A program made the translations under genes and the position numbers. The notes below the pieces were generated by a model. It saw only the letters and a list, made by a program, of their open reading frames with translations, was not told the DNA's origin and ran no database searches. From Cellvibrionales bacterium UBA1854 (GTDB taxonomy: Bacteria; Pseudomonadota; Gammaproteobacteria; Pseudomonadales; Porticoccaceae): 6,834 nt of DNA. This document shows positions 1 to 6,176 of the stretch, piece after piece (position 1 is the stretch's first letter; each line of letters starts with the position of its first letter). The stretch covers positions 5,699 to 12,532 of the forward strand of contig DDII01000025.1 in NCBI GenBank assembly GCA_002338445.1, read 5' to 3'.

Positions 1-1070
1 GCAGCCACAGATATGTCTTGAATGATATTATGGACACCATTGAAGTAGAGGGTGTTGTTTCTGTAGATACCTTTCGCAGAGCCCGAATGGTCAAAATTAA
101 TACCATTTTTACCATTGTTCACAAGAAGGTTATTTTCGAATAGAAACGTTCCGGCGTAATCTGGATCACTCCTAGTTACATACAAGCCCTGTCCATCTTG
201 AATGGTAGTATATCCCGCCGTGCCGTATTCGGGAGAGGGAGGGGCCGCATTATCCGGAACCCGACACATATAAAATGGAATCCGATTCCAGTTGTTGTAG
301 ACCTTGTTTGCTCGGAAGATCATCTTTACTTCTGTTCCGTTGTCGCCAAGAGCCGCCTGGGATTCAGCAAGAACAATTGCACTAGAAGCGGATGAAGTCC
401 ACCATGTGGTATTGTATACCTCATTATCTTCAATAATCATATGATCAGATTTGTTGAACCTAATTCCAGAACCCGGCGTGTCGTGAACGATATTGTTTCT
501 CACGATAATGTTATTATGAGGCCCATAGCCTGAGATACCCCTTCCAGAAAAAAGGGTGTTTTTGTAAAGTGCACAGTTCACGCCATCTTGAGTAACCTCA
601 ATTTTGTAGTTCCTATCGTTCATTGCCTGCGTGTAATCAATCGAAGCAGAAGCTCCCTCCACCTCAAAGCCTTCCACGATAAAGTGACTTGTATTTGCTG
701 CAAAATTAATACCGAAACTTCCATCAAACTGGATTTTTGGCTTATGACCAGGGAGATTTCTCAGGGTGATAGGACCAAGAACTGGATCACCTGATTTATT
801 TATCCTTACCACTGGTCCATTCGTTTGACCGTTCCCATAATTAGAATTTCGATAAATACCGTCCATCACATATACAGTATCCCCGGCCTCGGCAGAAGCG
901 ATACCCTGAGCTATCGTCAAAAAGGGTGACTCAATGGATTTGCCACTGTTTGAATCTGATCCCATTGCCGAGACATACCAGTCCGCCGCATGTAAAGTTG
1001 ATCCGATCAACAGTAATGCACTCACACCAAAACACGATATCCAACATGTTTTATTCAGCTTTTTTACCAT
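1..1070 (-). CDS. Secreted right-handed parallel beta-helix repeat protein, C-terminus cut off by the window edge
   Basis: The frame is open from the ATG at 1070 to the left edge, giving 356 residues without a stop. Residues 1-28 form a signal peptide: basic start (MVKKLNK), hydrophobic core (ALLLIG) and a likely cut after LHA near residue 28, so the protein is exported. Residues about 31-75 (WYVSAMGSDSNSG, then SPFLTIAQGI, AGDTVYV and DGIYRN) match the opening of DUF1565/NosD-type beta-helix proteins. Later stretches show the spaced Asn and hydrophobic rungs of a parallel beta-helix: about 185-222 (HNNIIVRNNIVHD, SGIRFN, MIIEDNEVYN) and about 310-350 (FLFENNLLVNNGKNGINF, GIYRNNTLYFN). This fold is shared by polysaccharide lyases, glycoside hydrolases and epimerases. 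No catalytic residues can be assigned, so the substrate is unknown. Shine-Dalgarno GAGGG lies at 1080-1076, 5 bases before ATG. It is divergent from the GH17 gene, which hints at a polysaccharide role. The fold is well supported; the activity is open. Confidence 0.9.
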   Translation of the reverse strand, partial: MVKKLNKTCWISCFGVSALLLIGSTLHAADWYVSAMGSDSNSGKSIESPFLTIAQGIASAEAGDTVYVMDGIYRNSNYGNGQTNGPVVRINKSGDPVLGPITLRNLPGHKPKIQFDGSFGINFAANTSHFIVEGFEVEGASASIDYTQAMNDRNYKIEVTQDGVNCALYKNTLFSGRGISGYGPHNNIIVRNNIVHDTPGSGIRFNKSDHMIIEDNEVYNTTWWTSSASSAIVLAESQAALGDNGTEVKMIFRANKVYNNWNRIPFYMCRVPDNAAPPSPEYGTAGYTTIQDGQGLYVTRSDPDYAGTFLFENNLLVNNGKNGINFDHSGSAKGIYRNNTLYFNGVHNIIQDISVA

Positions 1071-1109
1071 CAAAGCCCTCTTTTAAACAATAAAATCACT
1101 CAGCACCTC

Positions 1110-1129
1110 GACATACTTTGCGCTATGTC
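1110..1129. promoter_or_regulatory. Inverted repeat overlapping a TTGACA hexamer, candidate operator
   Basis: GACATA (1110-1115) and TATGTC (1124-1129) are perfect 6-bp inverted arms around an 8-base spacer. The right arm overlaps the minus-strand TTGACA (1131-1126) that could serve the beta-helix gene, so a dimeric regulator bound here would block that promoter. Arms this short can arise by chance, and no known regulator consensus is recognised. Confidence 0.3.
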
Positions 1130-1268
1130 AAATATGTTATCGGGGACTGAAGTGCAATAAACGGCGGTAAAGACCATGATGTAATTTACACTCGGTACTT
1201 GTATTTTTCATTTATCTTGAGGAGTATACCGACAAGGGCAGCAGTTTTGCAGTATGCAGATGTTTTCT

Positions 1269-1286
1269 ATTCATAAGCAAATGAAT
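1269..1286. promoter_or_regulatory. Inverted repeat upstream of the GH17 gene, candidate operator
   Basis: ATTCAT (1269-1274) and ATGAAT (1281-1286) are perfect 6-bp arms around AAGCAA, about 77 bp before the GH17 ATG. The size and position suit an operator or activator site, but AT-rich DNA yields such repeats by chance. Its sequence is unrelated to the repeat at 1110-1129, so the two would not bind the same protein. Confidence 0.25.
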
Positions 1287-1362
1287 TTTATGTAAAAAGT
1301 AAGCATCTTATTGATCGGTGTAAGAATCAAACTTAGGAAGTAACAAATTTCAGTGCTTAAAG

Positions 1363-3324
1363 ATGATGCCAAAACAAATCCTTAAACCTCAAAAATTGGT
1401 TGTTTTTCTTTTTTTACTCTTTAAGCTCAAAAATAGAAAAAAATTTCTATTACGCTTTTTTAAAAATTCGCATCGTAAGAAAAAAAGCGATATAGCAATT
1501 ATGATCATCCGAATAATCTGCATTGTTCTGCCTTTGTCTTGCATCCCCACTTCCAACTCCTCATCAGTGAAAAATGATGATACTCCTCCAGCCTCAGAAA
1601 TATTTGGTAATCCACGTTATCATGCTATGTCGTACGGTGGATATCGAGAATCAAGCCGTGACATCCCTCCTACCATTGAGGAAATTACTGAAGACCTAAG
1701 AATAATGGAAGCGATGGGTATTAAACTACTCCGCACCTACAACACATCTCAATATCCTTTTGCTGAAAGACTACTGGCGGCGATACAAGAACTTAAGGAA
1801 CAAGATCCAAAATTTGAAATGTATGTAATGCTTGGTGCTTGGATTGAGGCGCATAATTCATGGGTTGGGGGGGGTGCGACAGATCACTCTCGAGGAAATG
1901 TTACAAACAATACTGATGAAATTAACAAAGCAATTTACTTGGCATCTAACTATCGAGACATTGTCAAGGCAATTTCAGTTGGAAATGAAGCAATGGTGCG
2001 TTGGGCGGTCCACTACCATGTGTACCCAGAAACAATTCTCAAATGGGTCAGATACTTACAAAAACAGAAAAAGTCAGGCGTCATAAGTCCGAATATCTGG
2101 ATCACCAGCAGTGACAATTATGAATCTTGGGGAGGTGGAAACAAAATATACCACTCTGACGACTTAACCCAACTAATTGAAGCCGTCGATTTCATATCAA
2201 TCCATACTTATCCGTTTCATGACTCCTTCTATAATCAAGAGTATTGGGGAGTGTTGCCTGCAGAAGAAAACTTTCAAAAGCGCAAAATGATTCAGGCAAC
2301 TATGAGACGTGCCACAGAGCACAGCGCATCGCAATATAGAGCCGTAATCAATCACGTGAACTCGTTGAAGATGAGTAAACCGGTCCATATCGGCGAGACT
2401 GGTTGGTCATCGTCAGATAATTTAGCATATGGTTCCTCCGGCTCAAAAGCCGCGGACGAGTACAAACAGCACCTTTACCTCAGCAACATGCGAGAATGGT
2501 CAGATAGAAATAAAATCACTCTTTTCTTCTTTGAAGCATTTGACGAACAATGGAAAGAGGAAACTAACACATTTGGCTCTGAAGCCCATTTTGGGCTCAT
2601 AAGCCTCAAAAACGAAGTCAAATACGCCTTGTGGAGGAGTTTTGACCGAGGACTATTCAGAGGCCTCTTGCGAGGTGGAAAACCCCTCGTTAAAAGTCAC
2701 GCGGGAAATGAAGGGTCTCTGATAAACTCAGTATTGCTCCCTCCTTTTAAGCGCATGATGCCAGTAAAAAAAATTTCGTCGGTGAATATTAATAATAAAC
2801 CGGGAGATACGATCCGCTCCAACCGATACATTGTCTCGCATTCCAGAATTGATCCATCAATTGCTATCGATGCAACACACCCAAGTGCGGTAATCAAGTT
2901 GATCGCCTGGGAAGGGACTGCGAGCATAGCTATGTCTTTTGAGAAGGTGATAACCATAAAAACTCATGATGGCGATTGGTGGGGCGCTAGTTTAGAGCTT
3001 CAGACTGCAAAGGGTGAGGATTTATCGGAATTCTCGGATGGATACCTCAATCTTGATATCAGAGGCGATGCAGATTTCACCTTCAATGTCGGGTACCAGA
3101 CTGGGCGTTTTTTAGAGGGAAATCAAAAAAATTACTTCGTTCCCCTCGGCCCAGATGAACGTTATAAAATAGGAAGTGGGTGGACCAGTTTCAAAATCCC
3201 AATGTCTGAGCTTTCTGATTCAACAACACCTATTGATGTGACCGGCATATTATCATTGTTGAGTAGTGGTGGCGGTAAGAATAAAACTATACACTTGAGG
3301 AATATCTTTTACTCCAAGCAGTAA
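1363..3324 (+). CDS. Exported glycoside hydrolase family 17 beta-1,3-glucanase-like protein with C-terminal beta-sandwich-like domain
   Basis: This 653-residue protein carries a GH17 (beta-1,3-glucan hydrolase or transferase) catalytic domain at about residues 80-430. Marks of the family are YGGYR near 91, IKLLRTYN near 120, the acid/base Glu209 in SVGNEA, SIHTYPF near 279 and the nucleophile Glu345 in VHIGETGWSS. GH17 enzymes are retaining TIM-barrel hydrolases acting on laminarin-like glucans. Residues about 500-653 form a separate beta-rich domain (DGDWWGASLEL, GYLNLDIRG, GWTSFKIPMSEL, HLRNIFY) resembling galactose-binding or ExoP-C-type carbohydrate modules. The start is uncertain. The ATG at 1363 has no good Shine-Dalgarno, and residues 1-46 are Lys-rich and encoded by A/T homopolymers. 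ATG1501 (Met47) would begin directly with a short signal sequence (MIIRIICIVLPLSC), probably the true export signal, though it also lacks a clear ribosome site. The LPLSC motif resembles a lipobox but has Pro at -3. It is divergent from the beta-helix gene and convergent with the ABM gene. Confidence 0.92.
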   Translation: MMPKQILKPQKLVVFLFLLFKLKNRKKFLLRFFKNSHRKKKSDIAIMIIRIICIVLPLSCIPTSNSSSVKNDDTPPASEIFGNPRYHAMSYGGYRESSRDIPPTIEEITEDLRIMEAMGIKLLRTYNTSQYPFAERLLAAIQELKEQDPKFEMYVMLGAWIEAHNSWVGGGATDHSRGNVTNNTDEINKAIYLASNYRDIVKAISVGNEAMVRWAVHYHVYPETILKWVRYLQKQKKSGVISPNIWITSSDNYESWGGGNKIYHSDDLTQLIEAVDFISIHTYPFHDSFYNQEYWGVLPAEENFQKRKMIQATMRRATEHSASQYRAVINHVNSLKMSKPVHIGETGWSSSDNLAYGSSGSKAADEYKQHLYLSNMREWSDRNKITLFFFEAFDEQWKEETNTFGSEAHFGLISLKNEVKYALWRSFDRGLFRGLLRGGKPLVKSHAGNEGSLINSVLLPPFKRMMPVKKISSVNINNKPGDTIRSNRYIVSHSRIDPSIAIDATHPSAVIKLIAWEGTASIAMSFEKVITIKTHDGDWWGASLELQTAKGEDLSEFSDGYLNLDIRGDADFTFNVGYQTGRFLEGNQKNYFVPLGPDERYKIGSGWTSFKIPMSELSDSTTPIDVTGILSLLSSGGGKNKTIHLRNIFYSKQ

Positions 3325-3368
3325 ATAAATTGTAATCAAGATAGTCAGCCTAGCGATAAAAGACACAT

Positions 3369-3653
3369 TTAACCTATGACTTCCATTCGAGTGATTTCTG
3401 GAGGTCCTGCCATTATACCCTTGAAATTGGGCCCTGACGCCCTTACATGCTCAGATTTAACATGCGCTTCAACAGCAGCATTATCCTCATATAATTCCAT
3501 TACGAGATACTTTCCATCTGAATCTCTACACAACTTATAAAGTAAATTTCCCGATTCATTTTTATTCACTTTCGCTACAAGATCCAGCATCACTTTTTCA
3601 AATTGCACCTCACAACCGCGCTTCACATTCAATTTAGCAGTTACAGCAATCAT
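3369..3653 (-). CDS. ABM-domain (YgiN-like) putative quinol monooxygenase
   Basis: This is a small single-domain protein of the antibiotic biosynthesis monooxygenase fold, 94 residues and usual for the family. These ferredoxin-like proteins form dimers; some are cofactor-free oxygenases acting on quinols, and many have no known substrate. Family marks are the opening strand MIAVTAKLNVKRG, the helix around residues 15-32 (VQFEKVMLDLVAKVN), ESGNLLYKL, YLVMELYED and the His pair in AHVKSEHV (His64, His69). I chose the ATG at 3653, not the in-frame TTG at 3665, because GGAGG (3663-3659) sits 5 bases before this ATG and would itself be coding from the TTG. There is no signal peptide, so it is cytoplasmic. 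It converges on the GH17 gene with 44 bases between stops and no evident terminator. It appears monocistronic, and nothing in the context shows its substrate. Confidence 0.85.
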   Translation of the reverse strand: MIAVTAKLNVKRGCEVQFEKVMLDLVAKVNKNESGNLLYKLCRDSDGKYLVMELYEDNAAVEAHVKSEHVRASGPNFKGIMAGPPEITRMEVIG

Positions 3654-3658
3654 TGCCA

Positions 3659-3663
3659 CCTCC
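3659..3663 (-). promoter_or_regulatory. Ribosome-binding site that fixes the ABM gene start
   Basis: GGAGG on the minus strand lies 5 bases before the ATG at 3653. It decides the start against the upstream TTG at 3665. AT-rich DNA with TATATT-like sequence at about 3671-3690 could supply the -10 of the promoter, but no convincing -35 partner is seen. Confidence 0.75.
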
Positions 3664-3777
3664 AAATTTCTATTTAATATATATTTAATCTCGCATTTTT
3701 TCGAGTTGTGAATTCCAAATCAACGCATGCTCTGCGAGTATTATATGCGATCTATTTCAACCTCTCATGGGATAGTA

Positions 3778-3809
3778 GACGAAATTAATCCTTCTAGATT
3801 AATTTCGTC
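3778..3809. repeat. Perfect 13-bp inverted repeat with 6-base loop
   Basis: GACGAAATTAATC (3778-3790) and GATTAATTTCGTC (3797-3809) are exact reverse complements around CTTCTA. The symmetry stops at both outer ends (A against A). No T-run follows on either strand, so it does not look like an intrinsic terminator. It lies about 125 bp upstream of the ABM start. It could be a regulator site, an extragenic palindrome or a relic of a small mobile element; the sequence does not distinguish these. Confidence 0.8.
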
Positions 3810-4298
3810 AGGTCAACAGACATAACCGTTGAGGAACTTTTTAGATAATCCAACATCATTGCATAAATACAGTCATTCTTAATGGAAATTATGATAGTAT
3901 TTTGTTAAATGCAATAGATTATTCACATGTTTTTGCATCGCTGAAAAATCGCAAAATCCAGAAGTTTATGATTCGGTCGGTATTTTTGTGATAACAGAGA
4001 GGCTCATCCTTTCGATATGCTTTGTGCCCAAGGTATCCCTAATTTCTATACTGAGACGCTCAGATCCAGCACTTAAATACCTACCAAATATCAGTGATGC
4101 CGAAATTATTAGTACTCGCGGGTATCATCCAAATTTAAGTGGAGAAAACTGTTTTTTTTAAAATATAAGCTCACTCCTTGCATCGCTTTGGGAGTATGAG
4201 TCTTGCTAATTCATCTTATTCTGCAAGCTTTCTGAAACGACCACCAAGGTGTTGATCCAGCCAGTGAGGTGCGAAATTTTAAAAATATCTTGGCCTTC

Positions 4299-4325
4299 TT
4301 GGCGAGTTATCACTTTTAGCGCCAA
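4299..4325 (+). other. Weak hairpin just before the DUF2237 start
   Basis: TTGGCG (4299-4304) and CGCCAA (4320-4325) pair perfectly around a 15-base loop and end 12 bases before the ATG at 4338. A stem here could affect translation of the DUF2237 mRNA. Only six pairs are involved, so chance is a real possibility. Confidence 0.2.
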
Positions 4326-4337
4326 TAAGTCTCAATA

Positions 4338-4802
4338 ATGCTGGTAGTGCAGAAGCTCTTGAGAAATAATGAAGAGAACAAAGTTTTTAATCAACCAATG
4401 TTTAAGAAAAGGAAATATTCTGTGTCAAACAAATACCCACAACTTAATGTTCTTGGGGGGCCATTAACCACATGTTCCCAAGATCCAATGACAGGCTTCT
4501 TCAGAACAGGATGTTGTGAGGCAGACGATAGGGATTATGGAAAACATTTTGTTTGTGCCAGAATGACTCATCGGTTCCTTGAATTTTCAAAGTTTAAAGG
4601 CAATGATCTCACAACGCCGAGACCTGAATTCAATTTTACAGGACTTAGAGAGGGTGATCAGTGGTGTCTTTGCGCAGACCGATGGTTAGAGGCCTTCGAT
4701 GCAGGACTTGCTCCCGAGGTTGTACTAGAGGCAACAAATCAAAAAGTCTTAACCACCATCGATCTTTCATCCCTCAAAAAACACGCAGTAGATATTAATT
4801 AG
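4338..4802 (+). CDS. DUF2237 (COG3651) family protein of unknown function
   Basis: The match to DUF2237 is strong from residue 37 to the end: NVLGGPLTTCSQDPMTGFFR, TGCCEAD, HFVCARMT, FLEFSKFKGNDLTTPRPEF, FTGLREGDQWCLCADRWLEA, and AGLAPEVVLEATN. Six cysteines (46, 59, 60, 73, 110, 112) sit in conserved motifs, which suggests metal binding or redox chemistry, but the family has no established function. The protein is 154 residues, longer than usual at the N-terminus. Residues 1-36 are unconserved and neither ATG4338 nor the in-frame ATG4398 (Met21) has a good Shine-Dalgarno. ATG4398 would give 134 residues, nearer the family norm. No signal peptide is seen, so it is probably cytoplasmic. It converges on the dehydrogenase gene with 77 bp between stops. 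Family assignment is firm; start and role are not. Confidence 0.88.
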   Translation: MLVVQKLLRNNEENKVFNQPMFKKRKYSVSNKYPQLNVLGGPLTTCSQDPMTGFFRTGCCEADDRDYGKHFVCARMTHRFLEFSKFKGNDLTTPRPEFNFTGLREGDQWCLCADRWLEAFDAGLAPEVVLEATNQKVLTTIDLSSLKKHAVDIN

Positions 4803-4879
4803 CTTTTTTAATACAACATTTCTCTGTCTTTCAAAGATATCACCCTAAAGCAAACTTCCAGGTCACAGACTCTAACTGG

Positions 4880-5981
4880 TTAAATGTTGAAGTTTGCGAC
4901 CTCTCGCTCTATGGCCTTACCCATTTCCAATGTGAGTGCCCGACCACCCAAATCTCTGGTCTTGGGTCCCTTACGCAACACAACCTCGATCGCTGATAAG
5001 ATTATGGTGTGAGCCGTTTCAGCTACCTCATGGGTAATCTGCTTACTGTGCTGGAGTAGCATCGCAATTGACCATATAGCCCCTATAGGATTAGCAATCC
5101 CCATGCCCGCTATGTCTGGTGCGGAACCATGTACTGGTTCAAATAAAGACGGAAATTCTCCTGTCGGGTTAATATTCCCCGATGGCGCTAAGCCAAGTGT
5201 ACCGGAGCAAGCCGGACCAAGATCAGAAAGAATATCGCCAAAAAGGTTTGTTGCAACCACAACATTAAGAGACTGCGGATCACTTACAAATCTTGCAGCT
5301 AAAGCATCGATGTGCATCTTATCAATGACAAGCGCGGGATAATCTTGATTCGCAAGTTGGGTGGCACAATTGTCCCACCACGGCATGCTTACCGCTAATC
5401 CATTTGACTTCGTCGCCACGGTTAAGATTTTACTTTCAGTTTTTAAAGCAACATCCATAGCAAATCGCAAAATACGTTCACTGCCAAATTTTGTGTGTAT
5501 ACTTTGCTGAACAACCACCTCTCGCTCTGTGCCAGCAAAAATCGTTCCACCGATATCTGTGTATTCGCCCTCGGTATTCTCACGTATGATTACGAAATCC
5601 ATATCTCCTGGTCGCATACTCGCAAGTGGACAAGGCACACCGTCAAATAGCCGAACTGGTCGATAATTGACAAACTGATCGAACTCACCACGAATTGATA
5701 GCAGTGATCCCCAGAGAGATATGATCAGGAACTTTTGCAGGCCAACCAATTGCACCAAGAAAAATAGCATCATATTCAGAAAGTTGCGACTTCCAATCAT
5801 GGGGCATCATTTGCCCATTTCTTAAATAATAATCACAATTTCCCCACGGCATCTCTTTGTAGCCAAGGTTTATTCCGAGTTTTTTACAAATGGCCTCCAA
5901 GACCCTTATCCCCTCAGGCACCACTTCTCGACCTATGCCGTCTCCAGATATTACAGCTATTTTCAATGAGTCTAATATCAT
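4880..5981 (-). pseudogene. dmlA: D-malate/tartrate dehydrogenase (DmlA/TtuC type) split by a frameshift
   Basis: This NAD-dependent beta-decarboxylating dehydrogenase belongs to the isocitrate/isopropylmalate family; relatives oxidise D-malate to pyruvate and CO2, or tartrate. Frame one runs from ATG5981 (IAVISGDGIGREVVPEGIRV, DAIFLGAIGWP, VPDHISL) and stops after 98 codons. A second frame then carries the rest to the TAA at 4880: WGSLLSIRGEFDQFVNYRPV, IIRENTEGEY, ATKSNGLAVSMP, MHIDALAARFV, NLFGDILSDLGPACSGT and FEPVHGSAPDI. Joined, they give about 367 residues, close to E. coli DmlA. By family comparison the catalytic Tyr (RENTEGEY), Lys (ATKSNG) and Asp residues (HIDA, FGDILSD) are present. 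The break is in the CT repeat at 5719-5713, where one more CT would restore HISLWGS. It is either a recent pseudogene or a sequence error, since the rest shows no decay. The ATG at 5800 in the second frame is not a true start. Shine-Dalgarno AAGG lies just before ATG5981. D-malate versus tartrate cannot be settled. Confidence 0.9.
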
Positions 5982-5990
5982 TTTTTGCCT

Positions 5991-6095
5991 TTACATCGCA
6001 GAGACACCCAAAAATGCTAACTCCAATGTGTATCCCTTATTTTTATAGGATTTCCCAAAAAAAACTAAATTTGTCATCAATTTCAGCTTTTTCAT
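5991..6095 (-). CDS. Candidate 34-residue small protein or leader peptide upstream of the dehydrogenase
   Basis: A short frame starts at the ATG at 6095 and ends with TAA at 5993-5991. It begins MKKLKLMTNLVFFG and ends LELAFLGVSAM: a basic N-terminus, two short hydrophobic patches and a Lys-rich middle. The Shine-Dalgarno AAAGGAG (6110-6104) is the best in the window and sits 8 bases before the ATG. The TAA ends 9 bases before the dehydrogenase ATG, and the dehydrogenase's own AAGG overlaps that stop, which is the arrangement of translational coupling. I recognise no family. It may be a genuine small protein, a leader peptide controlling the dehydrogenase, or the stub of a lost gene. It has no run of one amino acid that would mark classical attenuation. 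Confidence 0.45.
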   Translation of the reverse strand: MKKLKLMTNLVFFGKSYKNKGYTLELAFLGVSAM

Positions 6096-6103
6096 TGTGT
6101 AAA

Positions 6104-6110
6104 CTCCTTT
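6104..6110 (-). promoter_or_regulatory. Strong ribosome-binding site for the 34-codon frame
   Basis: AAAGGAG on the minus strand lies 8 bases before the ATG at 6095. It is the main evidence that ribosomes start here, because the frame itself is too short to judge by coding content. Confidence 0.5.
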
Positions 6111-6118
6111 GATGCGAG

Positions 6119-6151
6119 AGCTAGATTTGCTTATGTGTTATTTATCTAGCT
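6119..6151 (-). repeat. 8-bp inverted repeat between the hydrolase and the small frame
   Basis: AGCTAGAT (6119-6126) and ATCTAGCT (6144-6151) are exact inverted arms with a 17-base loop. In the minus-strand transcript the hairpin begins about 25 bases after the hydrolase stop and ends 8 bases before the AAAGGAG ribosome site. No U-run follows, so it is not a standard terminator. It may be a processing or stability element between cistrons, or a regulator site. Confidence 0.4.
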
Positions 6152-6176
6152 TTGACATTTTTCCGAATATCGGTTT

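Larger units (their letters stand above)
1071..1362. promoter_or_regulatory. Divergent intergenic region between the beta-helix and GH17 genes
   Basis: This 292-bp stretch separates two genes read outward, so it should hold a promoter for each. On the minus strand there is a consensus -35 hexamer, TTGACA (1131-1126), but no good -10 hexamer at 17 bases. On the plus strand, TTGATC (1311-1316) is a weak -35 candidate with only a poor TAGGAA at the right distance. Two inverted repeats are listed separately. I see no gene here. Shared regulation of the two flanking genes is inference. Confidence 0.5.
3654..4337. other. Long intergenic stretch with no recognised gene
   Basis: This 684-bp AT-rich region lies between the minus-strand ABM gene and the plus-strand DUF2237 gene, so the two genes diverge from it. 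It holds the ABM ribosome site and probable promoter at its left end and a perfect inverted repeat at 3778-3809. The longest plus-strand open frame noted is 3898-4161 (87 codons), which lacks an ATG and a ribosome site. I recognise no RNA gene. A promoter for the DUF2237 gene should lie near the right end but is not evident. Confidence 0.5.

Noticed and set aside
198..794. Two plus-strand open frames of 65 and 68 codons inside the beta-helix gene
   Set aside because: The minus strand is open throughout with a signal peptide and beta-helix rungs; these are antisense shadows.
1531..1542. LPLSC as a lipoprotein signal in the GH17 protein
   Set aside because: Pro at -3 does not fit the usual lipobox, so lipidation was not called, although a secretory signal is likely.
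1832..2957. Three further frames of 63-86 codons inside the GH17 gene, one plus and two minus
   Set aside because: They overlap the conserved GH17 coding frame and show no recognisable protein features.
3861..3902. AAATAC/GTATTT imperfect stem with outer GCAT and ATGC pairs
   Set aside because: It is short, interrupted and AT-rich, so expected by chance.
4198..4330. A roughly 40-codon minus-strand frame containing HLTGWINTLVVVSESL
   Set aside because: It looks protein-like, but other frames over the same bases look equally plausible, and it has no start or ribosome site.
4803..4879. A bidirectional terminator between the convergent DUF2237 and dehydrogenase genes
   Set aside because: Only 4-bp stems are found and the T-run at 4803-4808 is not preceded by a stem.
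5103..5342. A 79-codon plus-strand frame opposite the dehydrogenase
   Set aside because: It is antisense to the strongly conserved dehydrogenase motifs.
4880..5800. A separate 306-residue gene starting at the ATG at 5800
   Set aside because: Its first 29 codons are an out-of-frame reading of dehydrogenase sequence; the family match begins only at WGSLLSIR, exactly where the first frame leaves off.
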